From assembly GCA_964019695.1 (NCBI GenBank), contig OZ026520.1, positions 34,328,620 through 34,392,619 on the forward strand: a DNA stretch of 64,000 nucleotides. The letters run 5' to 3'. A program made the translations under genes and the position numbers. The notes under the pieces are model-generated. The model was not told where the DNA came from. It did no database searches and was given only the letters and a program-made list of their open reading frames with translations. The DNA comes from Loripinus fragilis. Its lineage: Eukaryota > Mollusca > Bivalvia > Lucinida > Lucinidae. This document shows positions 10,961-22,414 of this stretch, piece after piece. Position 1 is the stretch's first letter, and the number at the start of each line of letters is the position of its first letter.

Positions 10961-11561
10961 TGATGTGTAAGAAAATATGAACGATTTTACGCTCGAAAAC
11001 TGTGTTTATCTAGACTATGATTTATACAGTATGCAGATATGATACACCTCATCGCACAAGTTAAACTGGTTGACCTTGAAACATTACAGGTAATAGTCAA
11101 ACGTAATTGACAGCACACTTCTTTAGAACAAACATTGAAATCTTCTCAACCCGAATTTTATGCAAACGCATCACTTTCATCTCAAGTTGTATGCCGCAAA
11201 CATAATATTTACATGTATTTAGGTGAATACTCGACGAAACTTTGACTTTCTGTGAAATAAAATTTGGTCACAAAAATACCCCCACCCTCTAAACCCTAGA
11301 GTCCTGGTAAAATTATGCAATATTTTCAAAATATTTTTTGTTTTGCTAGGTGCTCTAAATGTAAGGGTTTGGTTAAGCACAAAACTATAGTTGTCAGTTA
11401 TGCATTATCCTAGCCAATCTAGATTGAATAGGAAACTGTCCGAGGTCCTTAGCATTAGTACATGTACCAACCTCAATTGCACTTTTATGTAGGAGTTTAC
11501 ATGTACCATCTAATATAGTGCTCATTGAAAATTAGGAGTTCTGGCAAAAAGCAGACCACAA

Positions 11562-11765
11562 TTAATTCTTAAAGCGCCAATCACGACTGCAGCAGACGAC
11601 ATTTTTTCTGACATCTTTCCTAATTTTCGAAAGAAATAAGGTATGCTATTTCATGAGAATTGTCTGCCAGCAGACAAATCTCATGAAACACATGTAGCAT
11701 ACCTTACGTATTTGTTATTTTTGAAAAAGCAGCAAACTTTTAAATTGTCGTCTGCTGCAAATTAT
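11562..11765. mobile_element. MITE-B, right end missing
   Basis: It begins TTAATTCTTAAAGCGCCAAT, contains GCAGCAGACGAC near the left and its complement GTCGTCTGCTGC near 11748, and has a strong internal hairpin (about 11639-11703) pairing GGTATGCTATTTCATGAGA with TCTCATGAAACACATGTAGC. The MITE-B right terminus (GCGCATTAAGGGTTAA) is absent; the LINE begins where it should be. Confidence 0.6.
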
Positions 11766-11811
11766 TGACAAATTGAGCAATTTATAAGGTCTATACGCAG
11801 AAAAAAGGCTC

Positions 11812-12312
11812 GTGCTTATTATGGGTGACTTGAACACTAAACTTTTAGCCAGCCATTCTGTACAACCTCAAAGTAACAGAACCCATATACTGACAGAGTT
11901 TTTATCTAGAAATAATATGGTTTCATTAAATACCTTAGGGTTCTGCACAGGTGCCCGCAACTCATTTGTGTCATATGATAACAAGTGCGAGACCCTTATA
12001 GACCATATATTGTTTCCGATCGAGCATCTTCAGCTAGTTAGCACAACTGAAATTTGTAACGACGATGCACTAAATGTCTCGCGCCACCGGCCAGTCGTTT
12101 CCAAATTCTGTTTACCGATCTGGGCTCCGGATCAAGAATCCGCGCAATCCAGCCTTAATATTAATTGGAAAAAGGCTGACGAGCAGACTGTTCACTGTTA
12201 TAAAAATAACTTAACACGTTGCTCTAAATTTCACTCATTATCCGACAAAGTCGTCTGTAGACAACGGATATATGGATTTGATTGGTGCACTCAAAGACAG
12301 TGCAGCCCGTAG
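11812..12312 (+). pseudogene. LINE endonuclease, C-terminal half
   Basis: An open segment of 166 codons. MGDLN near residue 4 is the conserved Asn-containing motif of endonuclease/exonuclease/phosphatase-type nucleases. IDHILFP (63-69) and SRHRPV (90-95) match the later motifs of LINE endonucleases, where the usual form is SDHxP; Arg replaces Asp here. In an intact element this enzyme nicks target DNA to prime reverse transcription. The N-terminal half with the catalytic Glu is missing, so the segment cannot be active. The frame ends at a stop that overlaps the next segment by 31 bases in another frame, which indicates a frameshift. Confidence 0.85.
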
Positions 12313-12626
12313 CTTTCCTAAAAAACATTACAAACGGTATCTCGGAAGAGCTAACGGCTTTACATAATGGTATGTCCAATGCGCGGAAAGCCTGGCTTAT
12401 AGCTGGCCAGCCGAGGGATCGCGACCATGTGGCGTACTCCTCCTATAAAACAACCAAACGAAATTTTAGGCGTAAACATCGCCAGGCGACCGAGAACTTT
12501 TTAAAGAAGCAATTTGAGGTGATTGATGAACTCGCAGAAGTTGACAGTGATCTATTTTGGCATCATATCAATAGTCGTCGGAAAAAATCTTTAATTTCTC
12601 CTGGTTCTCACATTAAGTTTGATTGA
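12282..12626 (+). pseudogene. LINE linker between endonuclease and reverse transcriptase
   Basis: A 114-codon open segment in a different frame from its neighbours. It is basic (KRNFRRKHRQA near residues 69-79) and ends with a HHINSRRKKS-type stretch, typical of the region just before the reverse transcriptase in many LINEs. It overlaps the upstream endonuclease segment by 31 bases and the downstream RT segment by 8 bases. It is best read as the middle of one original ORF split by two frameshifts, not as a separate gene. Confidence 0.8.
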
Positions 12627-14307
12627 ACGGGATGTATACAGCGAAAGGGAAATAACTGATGAATGGGTGCGCTATTTTTCAAATCTATACAAACCATCAG
12701 AAAACCCCGCGTTTGATGAACCTTTCAAAAGAACAGTGAGTGAGTCTGTAAGGCGGCTCAATAATGACGCCTTTGAAAATGAACAAAGTCCCATAACAAT
12801 AAGCAGCGAAGAGGTAGAATCTGCTCTAAGGCTTGCGCACAGAGGTAAAGCCTGTGGCGACGATGGCATTTATTACGAACATATATTATTTGCTGGTACG
12901 GAGCTATGTGAAGTCTTATCAAAATTGTTTTCTGCAATGATAAAACTTGCGCATGTCCCTGTTGAAATGAAAAGAGGAACTATAATAACTTTGTTTAAGG
13001 GAGGGAATAAAAGGAGGGATGACCCAGACAATTACAGGGCAATTACGTTGTCTTCTGTTATCCTTAAGTTGTTAGAAAGGATTATACTTACTAGGATAGA
13101 GCTGTTTGATACATTGACTCCCCCGATTCATACTTTCCAGGGTGGGTTCCAAAAGAATATCGGATGGCTTATGTCCTCGTTCTTATTGCGCGAATCAATC
13201 TCTTATGCCAAGGAGAATGGCAGTAAATTATATGTATGCTTTCTTGACGTAGAAAAGGCATTTGACTGCATATGGCACGACGGGCTTTTCTACAAATTGT
13301 ATAACTCCGGAGTTAATAAAACGTTCTGCAGATTGATTGTTAATATGTACACAGACATGTTCAGTTGTGTCAGGAATCGTGGGCATAAATCGAGCTGGTT
13401 TCGGGTCCTGCAGGGTACGCGTCAGGGTGGGGTAATCTCCCTTTTCCTGTACTTAATATATAAAAATGATTTGCTCTATGAGATAGAAGCCTCAGCTTTA
13501 GGTTTTTGTATGTATGATATAAACTGCGGTTCACCCACAGTGGCCGATGATATGCTGGTCTGTTCGTTCTCCGTTAATGGACTAATACAGATAATGGTAT
13601 TATGTCTACGCTATGGACACAAGTGGCGTTTCGAACATGGTATCATGAAGTGCCTTGTGGTAGTCTTCAATGAGCTTAAAAGGGCGTATCAGCAAAGTAA
13701 TCGACAATGGCCGTTCGGAAATGTTTGTATAGAAGAAGGCACACAGTATAAGCATTTAGGGGTGGTATGTGACAAAAATATGTCGATTGACGTAAGCGTC
13801 AAAGATGCTTGCAATAAACTCAGAAGCACATTTTTAAGTCTGGTTAATTGTGGCATTTACGAGGACGGCTTGAACCCCCTATCGGTGAGACGTATTTACA
13901 ATGCCGTCTACCTGCCGAAAGCATTGTATGGTTGCGAATTGTGGTCGAATATTCAATCTTCACATTTAGTGTCGCTTGAGCGGGCTCACCGTTTTTGTGT
14001 GAAATTTATGCAGTTTTTGCCAAAATCTACGAGTACTGACGTCGCTTTAGCTCTTTTTGGCTTCAACTTCTCACTAGAAACAGAAATAGATTACAGGAAA
14101 CTCATATTCCTAGGTCAGCTATGTCGATTAGCTGGTGATCACAGAGTTAAGACTGTATTTCATCATAGACTAATCCATTATAACGAAACTCCGGCGAAAA
14201 TGATAGGGTTTTTCCCCGACCTTTATCGTATACTTACAAAATATGCGCTCTCGCGTTTTATTTCAGATTACATAGAAAACGGCTTCTTCTTGTCCAAATA
14301 TTCATGA
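12619..14307 (+). pseudogene. LINE reverse transcriptase
   Basis: A 562-codon open segment covering a full reverse transcriptase domain. Visible blocks are GKACGDDGI (77-83), PVEMKRGTIITLFKGG with DNYRAITL (114-144), FLDVEKAFD with catalytic D210 (208-216), LQGTRQGGVIS (264-274) and VADDM with catalytic D310 and D311 (308-312). The C-terminal thumb and connection follow with LGVVCDKNMS and ALYGCELWS. The usual Pro after the RQG block is Leu (GVISLFLY), a likely decay mutation. All three catalytic Asp remain. No internal stop interrupts the domain, so the copy is not ancient, but the frame is broken on both sides. The product would copy the element's RNA at a nicked target. Confidence 0.93.
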
Positions 14308-14822
14308 AGAAACTAATCCGCGCTAAAATAAACGAGGTATTTAGACGCGAGTTGCTCATGAGAGTCACAACCTCCGAGTCATTGTGCCGTCTAACCAGAA
14401 TACACTCTGCTTTGCACGAACCCCATATATTGTGGTCTCTTAGTAAAGCTTTCCCGCGATACAAAAGACAAGTCCTGTTGGACGTTCGATTCATAGGCAT
14501 GCTATTTACCGGAAAATGGTATTCATCATGCCAAAAGTGCGGCGAAAAGTCAAACGCCATAGCAGAACACATTCTACTATTCTGTCCTAGTACGAATACC
14601 TTTAGGTTTACGTTGTGGCGAAAGTTATTTACTCGTTTTGGAGTTGAATTATTTCGACAATTTAGAAGTCTGTCACCATCTGATCAAGTAGATGCCTTAT
14701 TCTCAGGATTCTATGGTCTAGAAGTTGACGAAAATGTTAGATTAGAGTCACTTGAAATATTGTTACAGTCACTGAAATTACTAAGTTGGCACTTGCCCTT
14801 AGACAAACTGATGCTATCTTAG
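14304..14822 (+). pseudogene. LINE C-terminal segment with CCHC-like motif
   Basis: A 172-codon open segment in another frame, overlapping the RT segment by four bases (ATGA). It contains C76-x2-C79-x9-H89-x4-C94 followed by Pro, a zinc-binding arrangement common at the C-termini of LINE proteins. It continues the RT segment after a one-base shift. The stop is followed by about 75 bases of 3' UTR before the repeat tail. Confidence 0.8.
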
Positions 14823-14900
14823 AAATAGTGATTAATTGTTCAGTCATTCAGTCACGGATATACGCCAGTGAAGTGGCGATAATTTTTATTCAATTCAATT

Positions 14901-16300
14901 AGTTTAAACCAAAACACATGCTGTGGGTACTCAAAAGAACCGTCTCAATATATGATGGCTCTGTTGAGTATCCAAAACATGTTTTCATTGATGGTAAGAG
15001 TTCAATCATCTAGGGAAATACGTCTGAGGATGTGAAGGGATAATCCTGGTCTAGTTCCCTAACTTTAGACCAAAACACATGTTGTGGGCACTCAGGAGAG
15101 CCGTCTTGTTATGAGACGGCTCTGTTGAGTATCCAAAACATATTTTGATAGATGTTTAGGAACCCAGTCTTCCTGAGAAGCACGTCTCAGGAAATTATGG
15201 GATTATCTTTTATTTAGTTTTCTTACTATAAACCGTAACACATGTTGTGAGTACTCAAACGAGCCGTCTCAATATGAGACGGCTCTGTTGAGTATTCAAA
15301 ATATGTTATGACTGTTGGATATGAATTCACTCATCCAGAGAATTTCTTCTAAAGATGTGAGGGAAAAAAATCGATCGTGCTAGCTTTTTTTTAACCATAT
15401 TACATGTTGTAGGGACTCAAGAATGCCGTCCCAATATATGACGGCTCTATTGAGTATCCAAAACAGGTCCTTAACTGATGAATAGGAATGCAACCAACCA
15501 CAGAAATACGTCTGAAGATGTGAAGGGATTATTCTGATTTAATAATCGTACTTTAAACCAAAACACATGTTGTAGGGACTCAGGGGAGCCATATCAATAT
15601 GAGACGGCTCTAATGAGTATCCAAAACATACTTTTGACCAATGAATAGTAATTCAGTCATCAATGGAAATATCCCTCTAGACGAAAGGGTATAATTCTGA
15701 GTTTGTCCTGTAACTTTTGTCCAAACATGTTGCGAGTACTCCAAAGAGCCGTCCCTCATTGAGGCGGCTCTATGAGCACAGGAGCTTGAGGTTCGATCCT
15801 TGACTCACCCATGTGGACTCAAAGCCAAAAGCTCACAATGTCATTACGTAGTGACACCATGAGCTTTTGGTTATGAGGCTATGTGGGTGATATGGGGACC
15901 GAACTTCAAGCTCCTGTGCTTTGAGTATCATATTCGTGCTTTGAACTGATGGATACGCTTTCTGTCACTCTGCAAAATGCGACTCCATTTTACAAATAAG
16001 AGGGTAATCTTGATTTAAATTTATATTTTCAAATTTAATCACATGCTATGGCGACTCAGGAGGGCCGCTCCAACGTGAGACGGTTCTAATGAGTATCCAA
16101 AGCATGTTTTAAATGATGGATTGATGTTATGTCATTCATTTAATTTAGCCTCGGGATAAGTAAAAAAAAATAATAATACTAATAAATAAAAATAAAATTC
16201 TGTAGTTCTTAACCAAACACATGTTGTGAGGACCCAGTGGAACCGACTCAAGATAAGACGATCCTATTGAGTGCTCATAAAAATGTTTTGACTAATGGTA
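14901..16300 (+). repeat. Satellite array, about 162-bp unit with internal hairpin
   Basis: Eight diverged units begin at about 14905, 15066, 15230, 15393, 15555, 15718, 16025 and 16210. Each starts near ACCAAAACACATGTTGTG. Each then carries a hairpin such as GAGCCGTCTCAATATGAGAC followed by GGCTC, and continues GAGTATCCAAAACAT. The spacing is 161-164 bp except where a 146-bp element interrupts unit 6, and about 185 bp for unit 7, which carries an A-rich expansion. Stem changes are often partly compensated, for example GAACCG with GGTTCT. Similar unit length is known for several bivalve satellites; homology to any of them is not shown here. Confidence 0.9.
15775..15920. mobile_element. 146-bp hairpin MITE inside satellite unit 6
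   Basis: The ends AGCACAGGAGCTTGA and TCAAGCTCCTGTGCT are exact complements. The centre pairs CCAAAAGCTCACAATGTCA with TGACACCATGAGCTTTTGG around TACGTAG. The 162-bp unit resumes directly afterwards (TTGAGTATC), so this is an insertion. The target duplication, if any, is only one to three bases. Confidence 0.85.
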
Positions 16301-16751
16301 TAGAAAGCGAACGCAATGTCCCGTAAAAGAAAAAAGAAAGAAAAGTTTATATATCTTAGTTAAAAATCTCGTAAAGTAGGTGCTTTGTTTTCTTCTCGGT
16401 TAAAATCCTTAAATTTCGTTTCGTTAAGGTTAAACTTAGAGGTATTCAAAGTGGCACAGTCAAAGTTAAGTCACATTCTGACTAGACCTATCAGAACCTC
16501 GGTGGAACGGATGGGACTAGGCCAAGAATGTGACAGTAAGCGTCTCAATGATTGCAAACGACAGGGCGCAGATCAGCCAAGCACACGTGCAGGATGGTAT
16601 GTGCCTCTGTTGTTTACTACTGTGAAATATACTACGGGTTCTCAAACATTTTGCAGATGTACATAATTATTTTGTCTTTGTTTTCTGTATGTTGTATATG
16701 TGTTTGCATTGTGCTCTCCATATCTGGAGGATAATAAAGTATCTATCTAAC
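16301..16751 (+). other. Possible 3' end of a retroelement
   Basis: The stretch ends GGAGGATAATAAAGTATCTA followed by TCTAAC, that is, a polyadenylation-like AATAAA followed by a short TATC repeat, the usual look of a LINE 3' tail. A 93-codon frame at 16385-16666 shows no recognisable domain. It is followed at once by the 518-bp duplicated segment. Confidence 0.35.
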
Positions 16752-16752
16752 T

Positions 16753-17270
16753 TTATTCTTGAAGAAATTATGCGCAAGGATGTAAAAAGATTACTGGCAA
16801 GAATGACTTTGTGTTATTAGATATATGTTAAGGAATACAAAGACCTAATGTCTCAATTATTCTGCTGACTTATCTTTGTAAAATGTACTATAATGATAAG
16901 AAACTACAATGCTTACTTAATATTGGCTTTATTTGGCCATGACGGACATTGTATTACAATTGCTAATGTTTCACTTCAATTTAAAAGATATTATTTCAAC
17001 ATCAAGACAAAATTTAACCATTCACAAAGTTCACACTTTTTTCAATGTTCAATATCAACAATAACAATTCACACAAACATCATCATTATTCAAGTTATAG
17101 CAATATCACTCAATATTCTAATTTTCTGTCTATTTCACTTTTGAGTTAGACTTGATTATATGGAGGGGTTCCAACCATATTACAATTTTGATTGAGACGG
17201 CCGCATGCTAAAGCTAGCATACAACATGTTCGCAATATTCCAAAATTCCAGATCAATTTATGCATTCGCA
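16753..17270 (+). repeat. 518-bp direct duplication, copy 1
   Basis: This is identical to 18362-18879 except for a handful of substitutions (for example GATTATATGG versus GATAATATGG), with no gap; the offset is a constant 1609. The 83-codon frame at 16893-17144 is preserved in both but resembles nothing I know and is AT-driven. The near-identity implies a recent duplication or a recently moved element. Confidence 0.95.
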
Positions 17271-17399
17271 CCATTATTTAATGGCTGCAGGCTAAACCTA
17301 ACATTAACAAGTTTGCAAATTCAAAAATTGAAGTTCAATTTTTGTATTCACGAACTAACAAGATACACAACACCAAAGTTTTTTTTTTTTTTTTTTAAA

Positions 17400-17975
17400 T
17401 TTATGGATTGCTATTGGCCATATTGAACATTTGTTGAAGAGGGATTCCAGCCTCAACAGTCTTTCATGATTGCCCATTTTCAAATTAAACATTTGTGTGC
17501 AAACAACATCCACAACACCATAATGTTCTCCCATGATATATGGAAGGCTTCTAGCCATAGGTCAATTTTTTGTTGAAGTGTGCTTCCAGCCTCAACAGTA
17601 TTTCATGTATTCATGTGCAAACATGATCCACAATATCATAAAATTGTACAGGGATTTATGAAGGGCTACCAGCCATATTCAACATTTGTTACGAGGGCTT
17701 CCAGCCTCAACAGTCTTACATGTTTGCCCATTTATACACTATACATTCGTGCTCCGCATCACAATAATGTTCTTGTATGATTTAGGGAGGGCTACCAGCC
17801 ATATTCAACATTTGTTGAAGAGGGCTTCCAGCCTCAACAGTCTTACAGGTTTGCCCATTTATACATTATACATTCTTGCGCAAAAAGGATCTGCATCGCA
17901 ATAATGTTCTGATATGATTTAGGGAGGGCTACCAGCCATATTCAACATTTGTTGAAGAGGGCATCCTGCTTCAAC
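17400..17975 (+). repeat. Tandem repeat, about 115-140 bp unit, five units
   Basis: The phrase CCATATTCAACATTTGTTGA followed by a GGGCTTCCAGCCTCAACAG-like stretch recurs at about 17417, 17552, 17670, 17796 and 17932. The units continue with TTTGCCCATTTATACA and AATAATGTTCT. More eroded units extend back to about 17150. A poly-T run lies at 17379-17396. Confidence 0.85.
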
Positions 17976-18152
17976 TCTTATTAATGTTCTCTAATGTGAT
18001 TTCTGTCGCACTGTGGCATTCTTCTAAAGCAGCTGATAGTGTCCGTCATGACGAAGTATAGGATATCTAGGTTATCACGTAAAACACCTGAAATATACAA
18101 CACAACAGCAGAAAACAAACACAAAATTTAAGGGGAGGGTCGAATGGGTGGG

Positions 18153-18364
18153 TCAACAAAACTTCCTTCGAATACCATGCTGTTCATTACGTAGCTGAAA
18201 CTAAGAAGGCAGGTAAACATGTGTATGCACATATCTTTGCGGCCTGGCTATTAACAGATATATGAAACAAGTGTACGCTTCTTTAACGTTTGCCACCCAA
18301 TTGAATTGAAGTGTGATTTCTCAATTATAAATGAATTTAATTCAAATCGAATTAAATTGCATTA
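18153..18364 (+). repeat. 212-bp dispersed repeat, copy 1
   Basis: This is nearly identical to 22199-22410 (same length, differences such as TCAATTATAAATG versus TCAATAATAAAAG). It starts TCAACAAAACTTCCTTCG and ends AATCGAATTAAATTGCATTA. Copy 1 runs directly into the 518-bp duplicated block at 18362, whereas copy 2 runs into a MITE-C. Confidence 0.92.
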
Positions 18365-18879
18365 TTCTTGAAGAAATTATGCGCAAGGATGTAAAAAGAT
18401 TACTGGCAAGAATGACTTTGTGTTATTAGATATATGTTAAGGAATACAAAGACCTAATGTCTCAATTATTCTGCTGACTTATCTTTGTAAAATGTACTAT
18501 AATGATAAGAAACTACAATGCTTACTTAATATTGGCTTTATTTGGCCATGACGGACATTGTATTACAATTGCTAATGTTTCACTTCAATTTAAAAGATAT
18601 TATTTCAACATCAAGACAAAATTTAACCATTCACAAAGTTCACACATTTTTCAATGTTCAATATCAACAATAACAATTCACACAAACATCATCATTATTC
18701 AAGTTATAGCAATATCACTCAATATTCTAATTTTCTGTCTATTTCACTTTTGAGTTAGACTTGATAATATGGAGGGGTTCCAACCATATTACAATTTTGA
18801 TTGAGACGGCCGCATGCTAAAGCTAGCATACAACATGTTCGCAATATTCCAAAATTCCAGATCAATTTATGCATTCGCG
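18362..18879 (+). repeat. 518-bp direct duplication, copy 2
   Basis: The second copy of 16753-17270. Identity stops abruptly at TGCATTCGC, after which copy 1 goes into the tandem repeat and copy 2 into the hairpin at 18883. Confidence 0.95.
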
Positions 18880-18882
18880 CCA

Positions 18883-18921
18883 ATGAGCGGACCAACTGTG
18901 CAACAGTTGATTCGCTCACCG
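18883..18921. repeat. Short hairpin
   Basis: TGAGCGGACCAACTGT pairs with ACAGTTGATTCGCTCA (14 of 16) around a three-base loop. It lies exactly beyond the end of the duplicated block and may mark a breakpoint or a small MITE. Confidence 0.7.
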
Positions 18922-18929
18922 CCATATAT

Positions 18930-21259
18930 AGCATACTACTTATTTAACGTCATGACCAAGCCAATCTCTTAACATGCAGGGGAAAGAAAAAAGATATATT
19001 ACGCATCAGAAAAAAACACAAAAAAAAAACACTTCTGTATGTTTGTGTTATAAATAACACATCAAAAACATTTTGAGTCAAAACACCAAAGTTGTCATTG
19101 CCAATGCATGACAAATGCGTTTCCCCATAATAATAATAATATTAATTAAAAACAAAAAGATATTCGTCATTGAATATCAGTAACGAATGGTCCTTGTACC
19201 ATTTATTTCCACACACCAAACGACAACCCACCTATCATATGGCATGTACATGCTTGATATGTCACTTTGCATTTTATGTTTCTCGGTATCACTTATAATA
19301 TAACACGGAAGTAAAACAGACCAATATCATTGCCTTTGCAATAAAGAGATAGAAGATTGCTTCCAAGAATTTAACAAAAAGAATATTCTAAGAAATATAA
19401 CTAACATACTCATTCAATCTTGATGATCCCAAGTTATGTATGTATCCCCCTAGTGTGGAACTATTTAAATGTACACAATCAAGCATCTGTTGTGTCCCAG
19501 CATTTGCATCCCAATAATGATGGAACTCAATATTGATTACCTAAAGTCTTCAAAAATATGTAAGTACAATGAATATGTTAAATTTATACATTACATTTTA
19601 CGAATCATGTCCTCTTATTGAACGGTGACATGTTATATTATAACATAAGATGTAATGTGCATGTATTATTTTTCCATTGACCCCATTGTACAACATTATC
19701 TCCGTTATGTCTATAGAGCTTTTTTTTTATTAAAACTTTCTACTATACAATAAGAGTGCGAAGAATAATGTATTTTATTAGAAACATAAATAGTTTGTTT
19801 TGTTTACTGGAGAACTGTTTAAATGACAAAGAGCAGACCCTTATTGTTTCATTTTCAGTTTGAAATGATTTACAAACTTATCAACCAAACAATCAGTAAG
19901 ATTAAGTATGTTTTTTTTTTGTTTTATATTCCTGGTCCAAGATTTTCGGAATTGTGATATACATCTCTGTAATTATAGCTGAATTCTCAGTTGTTTCATA
20001 AGTTATATCAACAACTTTTTATCCTGACTTTTCTAACTCGAAATAAACATGAAAATACCAAAAGGTAAGCAAGAGAACACACTGATGCTTCATACTATAT
20101 CTGCATTGAGCATTTATGCTAGATAGTCGATAAAACGCCAAATAACAAATTGAATGATGCAGGAAATCTAGTATCCTCCAATTAGGGTTCTTTTAATACC
20201 TTCTAGTGTTTACTTGCTGAAACGTATAGAGTTTAATCTCAGTACTTGTGTATCTTACTGAAATAAATGATGGGGGACAAGTGACAATTTACTGTTCTGT
20301 CAGAATACCTCATTGACAGATTAATATGCAATATTTTTTACAATATGGTTTAGTGCCTTGGCAATTTCTGTAATAATTAATGCACTCCTCTACAAACATT
20401 AGTTGCTGTTATACCAACTTTGTAGTATCTAGTGTACTAATTAAAATGTTGTGTTGTGAAAGCGTTGTCTTCTTCAGACGGAAAAGACGACAGAACTCTT
20501 TGGAGTCAGGAGTAAGATGCCATGAACCTGTCTTTGAAAGTAGATTGCTCAGATTTTACCACTGAACACGACTGATATGTTAATAAAGTTATTTCAATAT
20601 GATCTGATTTGACCTGAATATCGTTTTTCAACAAAACAATACTTAATATCAAATGATGGAAGTAACAATCTTTTCATATTGCTATTATTATTATTTCAGT
20701 ATTTCAAAATTACCATATTGTTAGACCTGAGCACTATACTTTTACGTTCTAACATTCACCCACTGTACAAAATGTTAAAACTATTGGTACAAGCTCAAAA
20801 AACGTTATGGCAAGTAAAAACATGTGATCAGTTTCCAAGCTTTTAGTGAGTCTTGGTTAGTTGTTGTATGATCATTTGGCAACTGGTTACAAACTTCTGA
20901 AAGTAAAACATGTCAATGTAGAGTAGATTACTTTGGCACTTGTCGCATTTATAAATTGCAAATGAGTTTAGAACAAAACCTTTCAAAATTAAATAAAGAG
21001 AACTGCATTTACTGGTGTACAGCGATGATGACTGATAAATAAAATATTTTGAGATACATAAATTAATTAAAAATTCGCTTTCTATGGATGCCCTGATTTA
21101 AGATCGATTACTCATTTTATTGAGTCACTACTGTTTGTAAATTGTACCCACTTTGGCAGTCTGTGTACCATTGCCTTAATGGATCATATCTATTGTTACA
21201 GGATGCTTACACCAATAATATGCATCAACATTATTAAAGGATCTATTGATAATTGATAT
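18930..21259. other. Noncoding stretch, no gene called
   Basis: AT-rich sequence with A- and T-runs. A possible terminal exon with CTTCTTCAG at 20469, a stop at 20563 and AATAAA at 20584 was considered, but the encoded 30 residues are not recognisable. No repeat partner elsewhere in the window was noticed. Confidence 0.4.
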
Positions 21260-21440
21260 TTGTTTGTTTCATTGGATTTTTACGTAGCATTCAACATGTT
21301 ATCAGTTATGTCAGAACGGGTCTTCCTGGGTTGAACAAGTGCTAGGCTAGGACTAAGGTGTGGTACTTGATTGTATCGACTCCTGATCTTTGCACCCTTA
21401 CTTACTTTGTGAAAGACACTGACATTATCCTGATTCAAAA
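21260..21440 (-). mobile_element. SINE-like fragment, minus strand
   Basis: It shares CGGGTCTTCCTGGGTTGAAC and CTAGGCTAGGA with the SINE bodies at 24198-24316, 48057-48207 and 63290-63475, and begins with a TTTGTTTG stretch that would be the (CAAA)n tail of a minus-strand SINE. The remainder (TACTTGATTGTATCGA, CTGATCTTTGCACCC) differs from those SINEs but recurs in the foldback at 29.8-30.1 kb. Confidence 0.55.
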
Positions 21441-21944
21441 TAAAAACATTGTTTTTATTATTGTTCAGATGCAATACTAATTATCTAGTTTGTATAAATA
21501 CTAAAAGACACATGACCATATTCTGAATGCTTTTTACTTACCCATAAAACATTAAAATTCCTTAATTATTTCGAATAAATAATGTGTGTGCTACTTCAGG
21601 GTAAATATATCTAAGTATGTATTCTTTATTTCGTGAATCCAGCAATGAATTTAGTCATTTTATGTAAACACCTGTCTGCGTAGCCATCGAAACAGTTTTA
21701 AATCTACATCTGTTGCTTGGGCAACAGCAACATTGGGCTTAGACTTCTAATTTGCCTTCCAACAGCAACTGAAGTCATCTTACACACAAAAATGTAGTGA
21801 CTGAAAACTAATGTGACATGCTAGCTATGTACGAGAATTTCATAAGTCTAGTGTAGATTCCCTATGCTATAGAAGCAGTTCATACTATATTGGAATACCC
21901 ATTATTTCGCATCTCTATTTTTATTTATATATTTTTTATTTTAT

Positions 21945-22010
21945 TATTTATCTATTTATTATTATGATTATCATTATTATTATTATTTTTATTATTATTA
22001 CTATTGCCTG
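21945..22010 (+). repeat. (TTA)n-rich microsatellite
   Basis: Imperfect ATT/TTA trinucleotide run. Confidence 0.9.
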
Positions 22011-22198
22011 ACTGGCATGCAGAGACAAATTATCACGCACAAGCGACAAAGTGTGTCTTAATACTTGTACCTGCTTCCTCAACAGTGATTTAGCTTGACT
22101 TGTAGAAGCTACAGAGTCTGATGGGTCTTCCCTAATCTCATAAGGTATCTTCTTTTGTGGCTTTTTACCAGTCACCGTCATCCTACATAGGAATCCAA

Positions 22199-22410
22199 TC
22201 AACAAAACTTCCTTCGAATACCATGCTGTTCATTACGTAGCTGAAACTAAGAAGGCAGGTAAACATGTGTATGCACATATCTTTGCGGCCTGGCTATTAA
22301 CAGATATATGAAACAAGTGTACGCTTCTTTAACGTTTGCCACCCAATTGAATTGAAGTGTGATTTCTCAATAATAAAAGAATTTAATTCAAATCGAATTA
22401 AATTGCATTA
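22199..22410 (+). repeat. 212-bp dispersed repeat, copy 2
   Basis: See 18153-18364. It ends GAATTAAATTGCATTA and is followed within a few bases by a MITE-C terminus. Confidence 0.92.
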
Positions 22411-22414
22411 AGGG

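Larger units (their letters stand above)
11766..14900 (+). mobile_element. 5'-truncated non-LTR retrotransposon (LINE)
   Basis: This is the only multidomain coding relic in the window. In order it carries the C-terminal half of an apurinic-type endonuclease, a reverse transcriptase, and a Cys/His motif near the C-terminus. The reading frame changes at about 12290, 12620 and 14300, so one original protein is broken into four open segments. The 5' part of the endonuclease is absent, as expected for target-primed reverse transcription that stopped early. The 3' end has no poly(A) but a short ATTCAATTCAATT tail, after which the 162-bp satellite begins at once. The element probably inserted into or beside that satellite. 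I do not assign a clade with confidence. Confidence 0.9.

Noticed and set aside
14901..16300. A CRISPR-like array of hairpin repeats
   Set aside because: The whole 162-bp unit is repeated, not a short repeat with unique spacers, and the setting is eukaryotic.
16893..18753. Identical-looking 83-codon frames at 16893-17144 and 18502-18753
   Set aside because: They are conserved only because they lie in a recent 518-bp duplication; composition is AT-driven and no domain is visible.
20469..20590. Possible terminal exon with acceptor, stop and AATAAA
   Set aside because: Only about 30 residues, not recognisable, and such signals are common in AT-rich DNA.
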